NCBI GenBank assembly: GCA_050259615.1
Contig: JBLNAZ010000014.1
Coordinates: 23,970-87,969 of the forward strand
Direction of reading: 5' to 3'
Source: JAAXKN01 sp050259615
Lineage (GTDB): Bacteria; Bacteroidota; Ignavibacteria; Ignavibacteriales; SURF-24
Length of the DNA: 64,000 nt
Shown here: piece after piece, positions 50,692 through 59,132 of the stretch
How the letters are laid out: each line of letters opens with the position of its first letter
How positions within the stretch are numbered: position 1 is the first letter of the stretch
Notes under the pieces: model-generated
What the model saw: the letters and a program-made list of their open reading frames with translations, nothing else
What the model was told of the DNA's origin: nothing
The model's database searches: none
Made by a program: the position numbers and the translations under genes

Positions 50692-53262
50692 ATGGCAAAT
50701 TTCATTGGTACTTTTAACGTAATTCCTTCTCTTCCGCAGAACCTGGAGCGTTTAAGAGAACTGGCTTATAATCTATACTGGACGTGGAGCCAGGATACGT
50801 TTGAGCTGTTCAGGAGACTCGACAGGGAATTGTGGGATTCAACCGGGCATAACCCTGTTATGATGCTCGGGAAAATCAACCAGGACAGGCTGCAGGAAGT
50901 TGCCAATGACGACGGTTTTATTGCCCATATGAACAGGGCTTATGATAACCTTAAAAGCTATCTTTCTTCTTCCACATGGTTCCAGAAAAATTTTAAGCCG
51001 AATGGAACAAAGCCTTATATTGCTTATTTTTCTGCCGAGTTCGGCCTTACGGAATGTCTTCAGATCTATTCCGGCGGCCTCGGGATTCTGGCCGGCGATC
51101 ACCTTAAATCTGCCAGCGAACTAGGCCTTCCGCTTGCAGGAGTCGGTCTTCTTTACAAGGAAGGTTATTTCCAGCAGTATCTTACCTCCGACGGCTGGCA
51201 GCAGGAACGCTATGACATTAACGACTTTTATAACCTCCCGATGACCTTAATCATGGATGAGAATAAAAAGCCGGTAAAAATATACCTGAATTTTCCGAAC
51301 CGCCTGGTTTATTTTCAGATCTGGCGCATTGACGTTGGAAGAATTCCTCTTTATCTCATGGATACCAACGTTCCTGAAAATACAGACGAAGATAAAAAAA
51401 TTACCAGAACTCTCTATGGCGGAAATGCTGAAACAAGAATACAGCAGGAACTGATTCTGGGAATTGGCGGACTGCGTGCGCTGCATACACTCGGCATTAA
51501 ACCCCAGGTATGCCACATGAACGAGGGGCATTCGGCATTTCTTTCACTTGAAAGAATAAGATACATTATGAATACCGAAGGCCTGTCGTTTTCAGAGGCA
51601 AAAGAGCTTGGCTATGCATCCAACATTTTTACTACACATACACCCGTTCCCGCCGGAATTGACGTTTTTTCAAACGACCTTATGGAAAAATATTTCGGAA
51701 ATTACTACAGGCAGGAACTGAGAATACAGGACAAGGAATTCTACAGGCTTGGTACACTGGATAAGGATGCTCCTTTAAGCAACTTCAATATGGCCCACCT
51801 CGCCATGAATACCTCGGGCTACGTAAACGGCGTGAGCAAACTGCATAGCGAGGTGTCGAAAAAAATGTGGGTCTCCGGCTTTAAGGGAGTCCCTTTTGAA
51901 GAAATTCCAATTGATTATGTTACAAACGGCGTTCATACAAGAAGCCATATTTCAAACGATATGGTTGAGCTTCTGTTCAGGTATCTGGGAGATAAGTTCA
52001 TTCAGAAACCCGAAGATCAGAGCATTTGGGAAAGAATTGATAAAATTCCGGATGTTGAACTCTGGAGAACTCACGAAAGAAGACGTGAAAGACTGGTGGC
52101 GTTTGCCAGAAGCAGACTGAGAAAACAGGTGCTTGCACGCGGCGGAAGCCATCATGAAATAGCAGCCGCAAATGAGGTGCTCGACCCCGGAGCCTTAACT
52201 ATCGGCTTTGCAAGAAGATTTGCTACTTATAAAAGAGCAAACCTGATCTTTACAGACCGCGAACGCCTGGCAAATATACTTAATAACCCTCTGCACCCGG
52301 TGCAGCTTATTATTGCCGGAAAAGCCCATCCAAAGGACGAGGAAGGTAAAAAACTTATTCAGGAGATTGTTCAGATCGCAAAGGAAGATCAGTTCAGAAA
52401 GAAGATCGTGTTCCTGGAAAACTACGATATGAACGTTGCTAGATATATGGTCGAAGGCTGCGACGTTTGGCTTAATAACCCCCGCAGACCTCTGGAAGCC
52501 AGCGGTACCAGCGGTATGAAAGTAATTGCAAACGGCGGACTTAATTTCAGCATACTTGACGGCTGGTGGGATGAGGGATATGACCCTGAAGTCGGCTGGA
52601 AAATTGGAAACGGGGAAGAATACCTGGATATCGACTATCAGAATGAAGTTGAATCCCGTGAGCTTTATGATACACTGGAAACAGAAATTGTACCGACTTT
52701 TTATAACCGCTCTTCCGATAAGCTCCCAAGACTCTGGATCGGAAAGATGAAATCTTCCATGAAAAAGCTTGGACCTGCATTCAATACCAACAGAATGGTT
52801 GAACAGTACTTCGTTAAATTCTATAACAGCGCCTTTGAAAACAGAAAGACTCTCATGAAAAATAACTGCCAGCAGGTAAAGACGCTTACGGAATGGAAAA
52901 AGAAGGTCAGGGACAACTGGAACCAGGTAAAATTCGTGAACATCACAAGCGAAAGCACTTCCACTGATGTTAAGGTCGGCACCGAATTTATTGTTAAAGC
53001 AGAAATTAACCTTAGCGGACTGACACCCGATGACGTGGAAATTCAGATCTATTACGGATCGGTTGACAGGCAAAACATTGCCCACGCAAATTCGTTTGTT
53101 ACAATGCAGAGCGAAAAAGGCAAGGCTAAGAATAACGTTTATACTTATAAAGGCGCCATCGTCTGCCAGCAGAGCGGCCAGTTCGGCTTTACTGCCAGAA
53201 TACTGCCGAAACATCCGTTATTAAACAGCTCATTTGATATGGGGCTGATTGCCTGGGCTTAA
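50692..53262 (+). CDS. glgP: Alpha-glucan (glycogen) phosphorylase
   Basis: The 856-residue product is the DUF3417-containing archaeal/Thermotoga-type phosphorylase: residues about 10-120 carry the DUF3417 domain (LRELAYNLYWTWSQDTFELFRRLD), then the catalytic core with IAYFSAEFGLTECLQIYSGGLGILAGDHLKSASELG, THTPVPAGIDVF, GFARRFATYKRA and EASGTSGMKVIANGGLN, where the Lys after SGM holds pyridoxal phosphate. It removes glucose-1-phosphate from alpha-1,4-glucan. This type differs from the E. coli GlgP/MalP form in sequence but not in reaction. Single gene, ended by an intrinsic terminator. Confidence 0.93.
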   Translation: MANFIGTFNVIPSLPQNLERLRELAYNLYWTWSQDTFELFRRLDRELWDSTGHNPVMMLGKINQDRLQEVANDDGFIAHMNRAYDNLKSYLSSSTWFQKNFKPNGTKPYIAYFSAEFGLTECLQIYSGGLGILAGDHLKSASELGLPLAGVGLLYKEGYFQQYLTSDGWQQERYDINDFYNLPMTLIMDENKKPVKIYLNFPNRLVYFQIWRIDVGRIPLYLMDTNVPENTDEDKKITRTLYGGNAETRIQQELILGIGGLRALHTLGIKPQVCHMNEGHSAFLSLERIRYIMNTEGLSFSEAKELGYASNIFTTHTPVPAGIDVFSNDLMEKYFGNYYRQELRIQDKEFYRLGTLDKDAPLSNFNMAHLAMNTSGYVNGVSKLHSEVSKKMWVSGFKGVPFEEIPIDYVTNGVHTRSHISNDMVELLFRYLGDKFIQKPEDQSIWERIDKIPDVELWRTHERRRERLVAFARSRLRKQVLARGGSHHEIAAANEVLDPGALTIGFARRFATYKRANLIFTDRERLANILNNPLHPVQLIIAGKAHPKDEEGKKLIQEIVQIAKEDQFRKKIVFLENYDMNVARYMVEGCDVWLNNPRRPLEASGTSGMKVIANGGLNFSILDGWWDEGYDPEVGWKIGNGEEYLDIDYQNEVESRELYDTLETEIVPTFYNRSSDKLPRLWIGKMKSSMKKLGPAFNTNRMVEQYFVKFYNSAFENRKTLMKNNCQQVKTLTEWKKKVRDNWNQVKFVNITSESTSTDVKVGTEFIVKAEINLSGLTPDDVEIQIYYGSVDRQNIAHANSFVTMQSEKGKAKNNVYTYKGAIVCQQSGQFGFTARILPKHPLLNSSFDMGLIAWA

Positions 53263-53287
53263 TAACCTTTTGCAACTCACTTTTTCG

Positions 53288-53330
53288 GGTACTGCCTTTT
53301 CAAAATGAATAAGGCGGTACCATTTTTTTT
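53288..53330 (+). terminator. Intrinsic terminator of glgP
   Basis: GGTACTGCCTT pairs with AAGGCGGTACC (one T-G pair) with a 12-base loop, followed by ATTTTTTTTTA. Confidence 0.92.
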
Positions 53331-53447
53331 TATTTTCCCTGATGCCGAATCTTTCTGCCTGCACCCCATTGGTTGCTTGATAATCTAAGGCATTTTTCAT
53401 ACTCTTTAATAAGATATGTTCTGAACATTTAGGGAGGAACGTTAAAA

Positions 53448-53831
53448 ATGCTAAAACTTAAAGAATTAAGTGTTCATGAGTTTATTGTTGAAGAGACTGT
53501 TGACTACCTTCGAAATCACGGCTTTTCAGAAATTTCAGCAAACCTGCCAGGGTTCCCTCTGCCCGGGGAAATACAATCCCGGAACAAAAGAATGTCATTT
53601 GTTCCCGATATAATTGCTGAAAGACTGGGCGATACCTGTTTATTTGCCGTCGAAACCGGGGATTTTTCCGTCGAGACACCAGCTGCCAGAAAATGGCGGG
53701 AGTTCGCTTACTATGCCGAGAAGAACAATATGATTTTCCATATTGTTGTTCCGCACGGGATGTTAAAAAAAGCAGATGCTCTTCTTACAAAACTCGGCGT
53801 AACGGCTGTAGTGCATCAGGTGGTTCAATAG
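53448..53831 (+). CDS. Small protein with PD-(D/E)XK-like fold
   Basis: The 127-residue product has the order helix (HEFIVEETVDYLRNHGF), beta hairpin with FVPDIIAE (Pro53-Asp54), strand CLFAVETGD with Glu69, then helix TPAARKWREFAYYAEKN and strand FHIVVP. That matches the alpha-beta-beta-beta-alpha-beta core of PD-(D/E)XK nuclease-like proteins: D54, E69 and an E in helix one. The expected Lys after the Glu (ExK) is replaced by Thr-Gly, although Lys82 in the next helix could take its place. So it could be a weak nuclease or an inactive fold member. AGGGAGG upstream gives a good start. Nothing in the neighbourhood suggests defence. Confidence 0.55.
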   Translation: MLKLKELSVHEFIVEETVDYLRNHGFSEISANLPGFPLPGEIQSRNKRMSFVPDIIAERLGDTCLFAVETGDFSVETPAARKWREFAYYAEKNNMIFHIVVPHGMLKKADALLTKLGVTAVVHQVVQ

Positions 53832-54045
53832 AAGGTGATTTATTATTCAGCGCTTTTTATTCAAACCTTAAATACCCACATCTGAAGTTTCCGGCCCGGA
53901 ATCTGTCTGTACTTTTGTGCGCCCTTTTTCTGCAAAAAATGCGGGCGAAATTGCCGTAAAAAATCTTTACAAATAATAATAAATGTACTGCATTTAAAAA
54001 TACTTTTAATTAAATTTTGCGCTCGAAATTATACAGGAATTTGAT

Positions 54046-55152
54046 TTGAAAAAGACAGCTATTTATTTTTTTACGTTACTGTTATTATTTGTATCAGCAT
54101 GTAAGAATGAAAAAGTACCAAGCGTCAGCAATGCCGCAGTTTATAAAAGAATTACACTAAACCGTGAAACCACCGGTGCAACAGCCAGAATAGACCAATA
54201 TTTTTCTGAAAAGCACAGAAAAGGCATTTTTAACGGAGTAGTATTATTTGCCGAAAAGGGCAATATAGTTTATGAAAAGGCTTTCGGCTTTGCAGACTTC
54301 AGAAAGAAAACTCCTCTTACCACCAATTCCGTTTTTCAGCTTGCCTCTGTTTCAAAACAGTTTACCGCCTTTGCCGTAATGCTCCTGAAAGAAAGAGGAA
54401 AGCTCTCATACAGCGACAGCGTGAGGAAATTTTTCCCCGGCTTCCCTTATGAAAATATTACAATAAGGCAGCTTTTAACGCACAGTTCGGGTCTTCCTAA
54501 CTATATGTACTTTTCGAATGACTACTGGCCCGACAGAAAGAAGCTCATGGATAATAAGGACATGTTCACAATGCTCGAGAAAAACCTCCCCAAGCCATAT
54601 TTCAGGCCTGGACTCAGGTACTTCTACAGCAATACGGGCTACGCTGTATTGGCCTCAATAGTGGAAAAAGTCTCAGGCATGCCTTTTTACAAGTTTATGG
54701 AAAACGAGATCTTCAGGCCTCTTGGAATGGAAAGCACATTTGTATATAATCCAGCAAACCCTCTGCCCATGAATCTTGCAGAAGGGCATAACCCCAACAG
54801 GACGCCTGTCGGTTTTAACTATCAGAATGGTGTTGTGGGGGATAAAAACGTTTATTCAACGGTTGAAGATCTCCTCAGATGGGATTACGCACTTTACAAA
54901 GCTCAGCTTGTTGGCCAGGAGTGCCTTACAGAAGCTTTTACGCCGGCTTTCAAGAACCTGCGCGACGATCATAATTACGGGTTCGGCTGGCGTATAAATG
55001 AAAAAGACAATATTGTCTACCATGGCGGATGGTGGGACGGCTACCGCTCATATATTGTAAGGTCTTTAGGCAATCAGAGGACAATAATTGTTCTTATGAA
55101 CAGTGCGGCTCATGTGCCTTTTCACCTGCCTGATCTGGAAGAGCTGTTCTGA
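54046..55152 (+). CDS. Class C beta-lactamase-like serine hydrolase lipoprotein
   Basis: The 368-residue product has a lipoprotein signal (LLFVSAC, lipid Cys19), then the beta-lactamase/DD-peptidase fold with the SxxK motif SVSK (Ser101, Lys104), YSN (in FYSNTGYAVL) as the YxN motif and HGG near the end as the KTG-equivalent HxG. These three motifs place it in the serine-beta-lactamase-like MEROPS S12 group: D-aminopeptidases, esterases or EstB-like enzymes. Resistance is not implied. TTG start. It converges on the aminotransferase gene through a shared terminator. Confidence 0.9.
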   Translation: MKKTAIYFFTLLLLFVSACKNEKVPSVSNAAVYKRITLNRETTGATARIDQYFSEKHRKGIFNGVVLFAEKGNIVYEKAFGFADFRKKTPLTTNSVFQLASVSKQFTAFAVMLLKERGKLSYSDSVRKFFPGFPYENITIRQLLTHSSGLPNYMYFSNDYWPDRKKLMDNKDMFTMLEKNLPKPYFRPGLRYFYSNTGYAVLASIVEKVSGMPFYKFMENEIFRPLGMESTFVYNPANPLPMNLAEGHNPNRTPVGFNYQNGVVGDKNVYSTVEDLLRWDYALYKAQLVGQECLTEAFTPAFKNLRDDHNYGFGWRINEKDNIVYHGGWWDGYRSYIVRSLGNQRTIIVLMNSAAHVPFHLPDLEELF

Positions 55153-55183
55153 AATTAATTTCAGGAAAATTGAATAAAAAAGA

Positions 55184-55212
55184 AAGCCGTTTTATTTTTG
55201 ATAAAACGGCTT
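55184..55212. terminator. Bidirectional intrinsic terminator
   Basis: AAGCCGTTTTAT and ATAAAACGGCTT form a 12-bp stem with loop TTTTG, followed by TTTATT on +; on the minus strand Ts also follow. It lies between the serine hydrolase (+) and the aminotransferase (-). Confidence 0.85.
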
Positions 55213-55250
55213 CTTTATTGTTACATTACTTTTTCAGATGCGTTATTTTT

Positions 55251-56459
55251 TCAGTCCTGTTGAAAGATCTTTCTCATCCTCTCAACGCCTTCAGCTATAA
55301 CTTCAGGCGGGGTAGTTGAGAACGAAAATCTCATATTATCTGTAAAATAGTGGCCGAAGCATGATCCGTGAACAGCTGCAATGCCGTTTTCCATGAGCAG
55401 GTTATAGATAAAATGGTTTCTTTCATCGCCTTTTAAGCCCACGGGAATCAGTTCCGTAAAGTTGGGGAAAAGGTAGAATGCACCGTCGGGTTTTTCAACC
55501 TTAACCCCGGGAATTGATCTGAAACCTTCAAGAAGCTGATCGCGCCTTTTTTGGAAATCGCCAACCATCCACCTGATGTGCTTATCGCTTTCTTCCTTAT
55601 TGGCCAGGGCTTCACCTGCAGCGTACTGAAGGAAAGTTGCCACGCCGGCAGTCTGTGTATAGTTGCCCATTTTAATCAGTTCTACAATTCTTTTGTTCCT
55701 GGAGACAAGGTATCCTACTCTCCAGCCTGTCATTGCGTATGTTTTTGACATGGTAAATACGCTTATGATGTTGTCGAAATCGAGTGAAATAGGGCTGAAG
55801 TGTTCCTTGCCTTCAAATGTAATGGCCTCGTAAGCCTCATCTGAAATCAGATAGACACCGTTCTGGCGGCATAACTTTACAACTTCTATAACCTCGTCTT
55901 TTGTAAAGAGCTTTCCTGTTGGATTCTGCGGTGTATTCAGGTACAAAAATGAAATATTCTTTACAAGCTTGTGGAGCTCGTCGAAGTTGATGCTGAAATC
56001 CTCATTTAAGGGAAGTTCAGAAAAGTTGGTATCTGCATAAGGTATAAAGTTTTCCAGCACACAGCTCCAGCAGGGAGCAAACCCGCCGGCTTTCCTGCCC
56101 TGGAAGAGCTTAAATGTAAGTTCAAGACCTTCCTGCCCCCCGTAGGTGGCAACTATGTTTTCTTTACCTATACCCGCAGCTTTATTAAAATATTCAAGTT
56201 TCTTAATTACGCTTTCTTTGAAGAAGTCCTCACCGCCTGACTTTGGATATTTAGTGTGCCCTTCATCCATAGCTTTTTTGGCCGCATTTCTTATATATTC
56301 AGGTGTGGGGAAATCGATTTCACCCCTTTGAAAAAGGAGGATCTTCTTGCCGGTTTTTTCATAATATTCAGGTCCTCTTTTTCTTGCCTCCTCGCTGATA
56401 GATACAATTGGCGACATTCTGATGTTTTCAACATTTTTATCGAATTTTGCTTCAGTCAT
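55251..56459 (-). CDS. Class I/II pyridoxal-phosphate aminotransferase
   Basis: The 402-residue product is a fold-type I PLP enzyme: NTPQNPTGK at 175-183, SDEAYEAI (Asp207, Tyr210), and SKTYAMTGWRVGY with the PLP Lys239. Near the end, MRFSFSTTPPEVIAEGVERM holds the carboxylate-binding Arg. This subgroup is usually annotated as aspartate or broad-range amino-acid aminotransferase. The exact substrate cannot be told. ATG 56459. Alone on its strand except for the sensor kinase upstream at 56527. Confidence 0.9.
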   Translation of the reverse strand: MTEAKFDKNVENIRMSPIVSISEEARKRGPEYYEKTGKKILLFQRGEIDFPTPEYIRNAAKKAMDEGHTKYPKSGGEDFFKESVIKKLEYFNKAAGIGKENIVATYGGQEGLELTFKLFQGRKAGGFAPCWSCVLENFIPYADTNFSELPLNEDFSINFDELHKLVKNISFLYLNTPQNPTGKLFTKDEVIEVVKLCRQNGVYLISDEAYEAITFEGKEHFSPISLDFDNIISVFTMSKTYAMTGWRVGYLVSRNKRIVELIKMGNYTQTAGVATFLQYAAGEALANKEESDKHIRWMVGDFQKRRDQLLEGFRSIPGVKVEKPDGAFYLFPNFTELIPVGLKGDERNHFIYNLLMENGIAAVHGSCFGHYFTDNMRFSFSTTPPEVIAEGVERMRKIFQQD

Positions 56460-56526
56460 TATTTGTTTTCCTTAGAAGGTTCTTTTTGTTTAACGTTAAT
56501 TAGATATGGAATCAGAATACCGGGAA

Positions 56527-58089
56527 TTAGTTATTGCTAAAAGTAAAATAAAAAGTCGTTCCATTGTTTAATTCAGATTCAATCCAGATCTTACCTCCAT
56601 ACCGTTCCACGATCCTTTTACAGACGGCCAGCCCAATGCCGGTTCCCGGGTATTCACTTCTGAGGTGCAAACGCTGAAATATCTGAAAAATCCTTTCGCT
56701 ATACTGCGGGTCGATACCTATTCCATTATCCTTAACAGAAAAAATCCACTGACCGTTCTTTTGAACAGAGTTTATATGGATTTCGGGTATTTCAGTACTG
56801 CGTTTGAATTTTATAGAGTTACTGATGAGGTTTTGAAACAATTGTGTTAGCTGAACCTCATTTGCCATTATTGTCGGCAGAACTTCAGAAATGATTCTGG
56901 CTCTGTTTTCCCTTATACTGATTTCCAGATTTTTTAATACAGATTCCAAAACTTTATTGCAGTCGACAGGGGAGTGTTCCATTGCTCTGGTTGTTACTCT
57001 GGAATACTCAAGCAGCCCCATTATAAGCTGCTGCATCCTGTGCGCACCATCGACGGCAAAATCAATATACTCAAGTGCCCTGGAATCCAGCTTGTCTTTA
57101 TATTTTCTTCCAAGCAATTGAGTGTAATTACCGACCATCCTTACGGGTTCCTGGAGGTCGTGGGATGCTATATAGGCAAATTGTTCGAGTTCTTTATTCG
57201 AACGTTCCAGCTCTTTTATAGCAATATTAAGGCTTATTTCGGCCTTTTCTTTTGATTCAAGCTCTTTGTGGAGCCTTTCATTTATCTTTAAGAGTTCAAG
57301 CTCGCTTTGCTTCAGGTTGCGGAACAGGAGATTGAAAGGTTTTTTCAATCCTGTTTCTATCGTCGCCTTGTAAAACAAATAGTAAGAAATTATCCTTAAC
57401 AAGTGCGCCGAGGCATTCGAAAGGTCGTAAACCCTGATATAATACGTAAAAGCCAGCTCAGATAATATCAATAGTCCTATCGAAAGCAGCAGCAGTTTCA
57501 GCACTTCAGAATCATAAGAAGATCTTTTCCTCAAAAGCAGAAATGCTGAAAGTGCCAGAACAAGCGAGATTATATATTCGCTTATAATCTTAAAAGTTGT
57601 AAGTCCCGCACCCTCAATGTAACAGTCCGGAAAAATTTTCCAGTATGCAATAGCCAGAATCAGCAGTACGGTTGTAACCAGGAACAGTGAAATTACCAGT
57701 TTATAATTTATTCTCCGGTTATGCACCAATGGCATAACAAGCAGCGAAGTACTCTGCAGGTACCTGCCAGCAATCCAGAGCTGGGTTGCCAGATTTGCAT
57801 CATTGCCCGGAAAAACATTCATCCCCTTATATGCGAGCGTATGGATTAAATCAATAAACCCGGTGAATAAAAATGCTATGCCGATGAATGTGATTGAATC
57901 ATCTCCCGGGAGATCCCGCAAATTCCAGGCAAGCATAAAAAGGCTCCATGCAATGCCTATACCTATCATCTCTGAAATTGTGTGAAAAAGGAGAAAGTTG
58001 AAAAGATGAGTAGTATATAGTACTCCAAGTGCCAATATGCCTAATAAAGTTAAATAAAACTGGTTAAATGCCTTAAATTTTAAAATCAT
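56527..58089 (-). CDS. MASE3-domain sensor histidine kinase
   Basis: The 520-residue product has seven or eight membrane helices (about 10-245) of the MASE3 type: FNFLLFHTISEMIGIGIAW, LFTGFIDLIHTLAYKGMNVFPG, LWIAGRYLQSTSLLVMP. A coiled-coil segment (255-305) leads to HisKA with the intact H-box SHDLQEP (His310) and HATPase with the N-box NLISNSIKF, G1 DNGIGID and GTGIGLAVCKRIVERYGG. So it is a working kinase for phosphate transfer to an unlinked response regulator. In contrast to the hybrid protein at 45761, all its kinase residues are present. No regulator gene lies next to it. Confidence 0.9.
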   Translation of the reverse strand: MILKFKAFNQFYLTLLGILALGVLYTTHLFNFLLFHTISEMIGIGIAWSLFMLAWNLRDLPGDDSITFIGIAFLFTGFIDLIHTLAYKGMNVFPGNDANLATQLWIAGRYLQSTSLLVMPLVHNRRINYKLVISLFLVTTVLLILAIAYWKIFPDCYIEGAGLTTFKIISEYIISLVLALSAFLLLRKRSSYDSEVLKLLLLSIGLLILSELAFTYYIRVYDLSNASAHLLRIISYYLFYKATIETGLKKPFNLLFRNLKQSELELLKINERLHKELESKEKAEISLNIAIKELERSNKELEQFAYIASHDLQEPVRMVGNYTQLLGRKYKDKLDSRALEYIDFAVDGAHRMQQLIMGLLEYSRVTTRAMEHSPVDCNKVLESVLKNLEISIRENRARIISEVLPTIMANEVQLTQLFQNLISNSIKFKRSTEIPEIHINSVQKNGQWIFSVKDNGIGIDPQYSERIFQIFQRLHLRSEYPGTGIGLAVCKRIVERYGGKIWIESELNNGTTFYFTFSNN

Positions 58090-58183
58090 GCTTTTAGAAA
58101 TTTAACTGGAAAGGTAACATTTTTTCGGGAAATAGGAAAGGCAAAGTTAATTTCTCCTGGGGTTTATATAAATTTATAATTAT

Positions 58184-59092
58184 TCAGCTTAACGTAACCG
58201 AAGCACATCCCATTGAGTGAAGCGTTTTCACCCAGCGTTCTTTTACGTCTTCAGGGGCAGTTTTAATATCAGACAATGAAGACGGTTTCCCGATTTTCCA
58301 TGCCTTGTAGTTTCCGATGTTATGATAGGGCATTATTTCAATGCCGCAAAGGCGGGGGTATTTTTGGGCCAGGCGGGCAATTGCCTCCAGGTGCTCAAGA
58401 GTGTCGTTGACACCCGGAACTAAAGGCAGACGGAGGATTATTCGGGCATTATTCTGATAAAGGAAATCCAGGTTTGCTAAAATGGTCCTGCTGCCGGCTC
58501 CTGTAAGCCTCCTGTGGAGGTCTTCGCCTGTAGCCTTATAATCATAAAGAAAAAGGTCAGTCAAAGGTAGGAGTTTTCTGAAGCTTACCAGGGATGCCAT
58601 ACCGCATGTTTCAACTGCAGTATGAATATTAAGCTCTTTCAGTCTTTTTAGAAGCTCCATAGTAAACGTAAGCTGTGAGAGGGGTTCTCCGCCTGAAATG
58701 GTAACACCGCCCCCGGAATTCCTGTAGTAATCCAGGTCCTTAATTATTTCCTGCATTACCTCTTCCACGCTTTGTTTTCTGCCAATAACTTTAAGGCTGT
58801 CTTTGGGGCTGTTTTTTATATTTTCACGGCAGGTGCTGCAGAAAGGGAAGTCCTTCAGACTTTCAGGTGTAACAGTACTTTCAGACTTTCTCAGGAATAT
58901 ATTCACTTCACTGCGGCAGTTTTCGCAAAGTTCACCCGCAAAGGAAACTTCAGGAAAGAAATTCTTACTCTCCGGGTTATGGCACCAGAGGCAGTCCAGA
59001 GGGCAGCCTTTCAGAAATACGATCGTTCGTATTCCTGGGCCGTCCTCAAGTGAAAAGCGTTGTATGTCTATTATAAGTGCGTGCGTGCTCAT
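58184..59092 (-). CDS. Glycyl-radical-enzyme activating protein
   Basis: The 302-residue radical SAM activase has the CPLDCLWC cluster motif (Cys30, 34, 37) next to GPGIRTIVFLKGC, and GGGVTISGGEPL. It carries an auxiliary cysteine region of CENC (56, 59) and FCSTC (85, 88). That is four extra cysteines, enough for one additional 4Fe-4S cluster. Many non-PFL activases have eight, for two clusters, while the PFL activase has none. It installs a glycyl radical on the enzyme encoded 40 bases upstream (59133), with which it is co-transcribed. Confidence 0.92.
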   Translation of the reverse strand: MSTHALIIDIQRFSLEDGPGIRTIVFLKGCPLDCLWCHNPESKNFFPEVSFAGELCENCRSEVNIFLRKSESTVTPESLKDFPFCSTCRENIKNSPKDSLKVIGRKQSVEEVMQEIIKDLDYYRNSGGGVTISGGEPLSQLTFTMELLKRLKELNIHTAVETCGMASLVSFRKLLPLTDLFLYDYKATGEDLHRRLTGAGSRTILANLDFLYQNNARIILRLPLVPGVNDTLEHLEAIARLAQKYPRLCGIEIMPYHNIGNYKAWKIGKPSSLSDIKTAPEDVKERWVKTLHSMGCASVTLS

Positions 59093-59132
59093 GAAAACAA
59101 TTAAAAATTAAAAAGTGAAAATTAAATTGGAA

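Noticed and set aside
52195..53214. 339-codon frame antisense to glycogen phosphorylase
   Set aside because: Shadow of a strongly conserved gene; no domain or ribosome site on that strand.
53832..54045. Possible small gene between the PD-(D/E)XK-like protein and the serine hydrolase
   Set aside because: Only AT-rich sequence without a start, ribosome site or recognisable composition.
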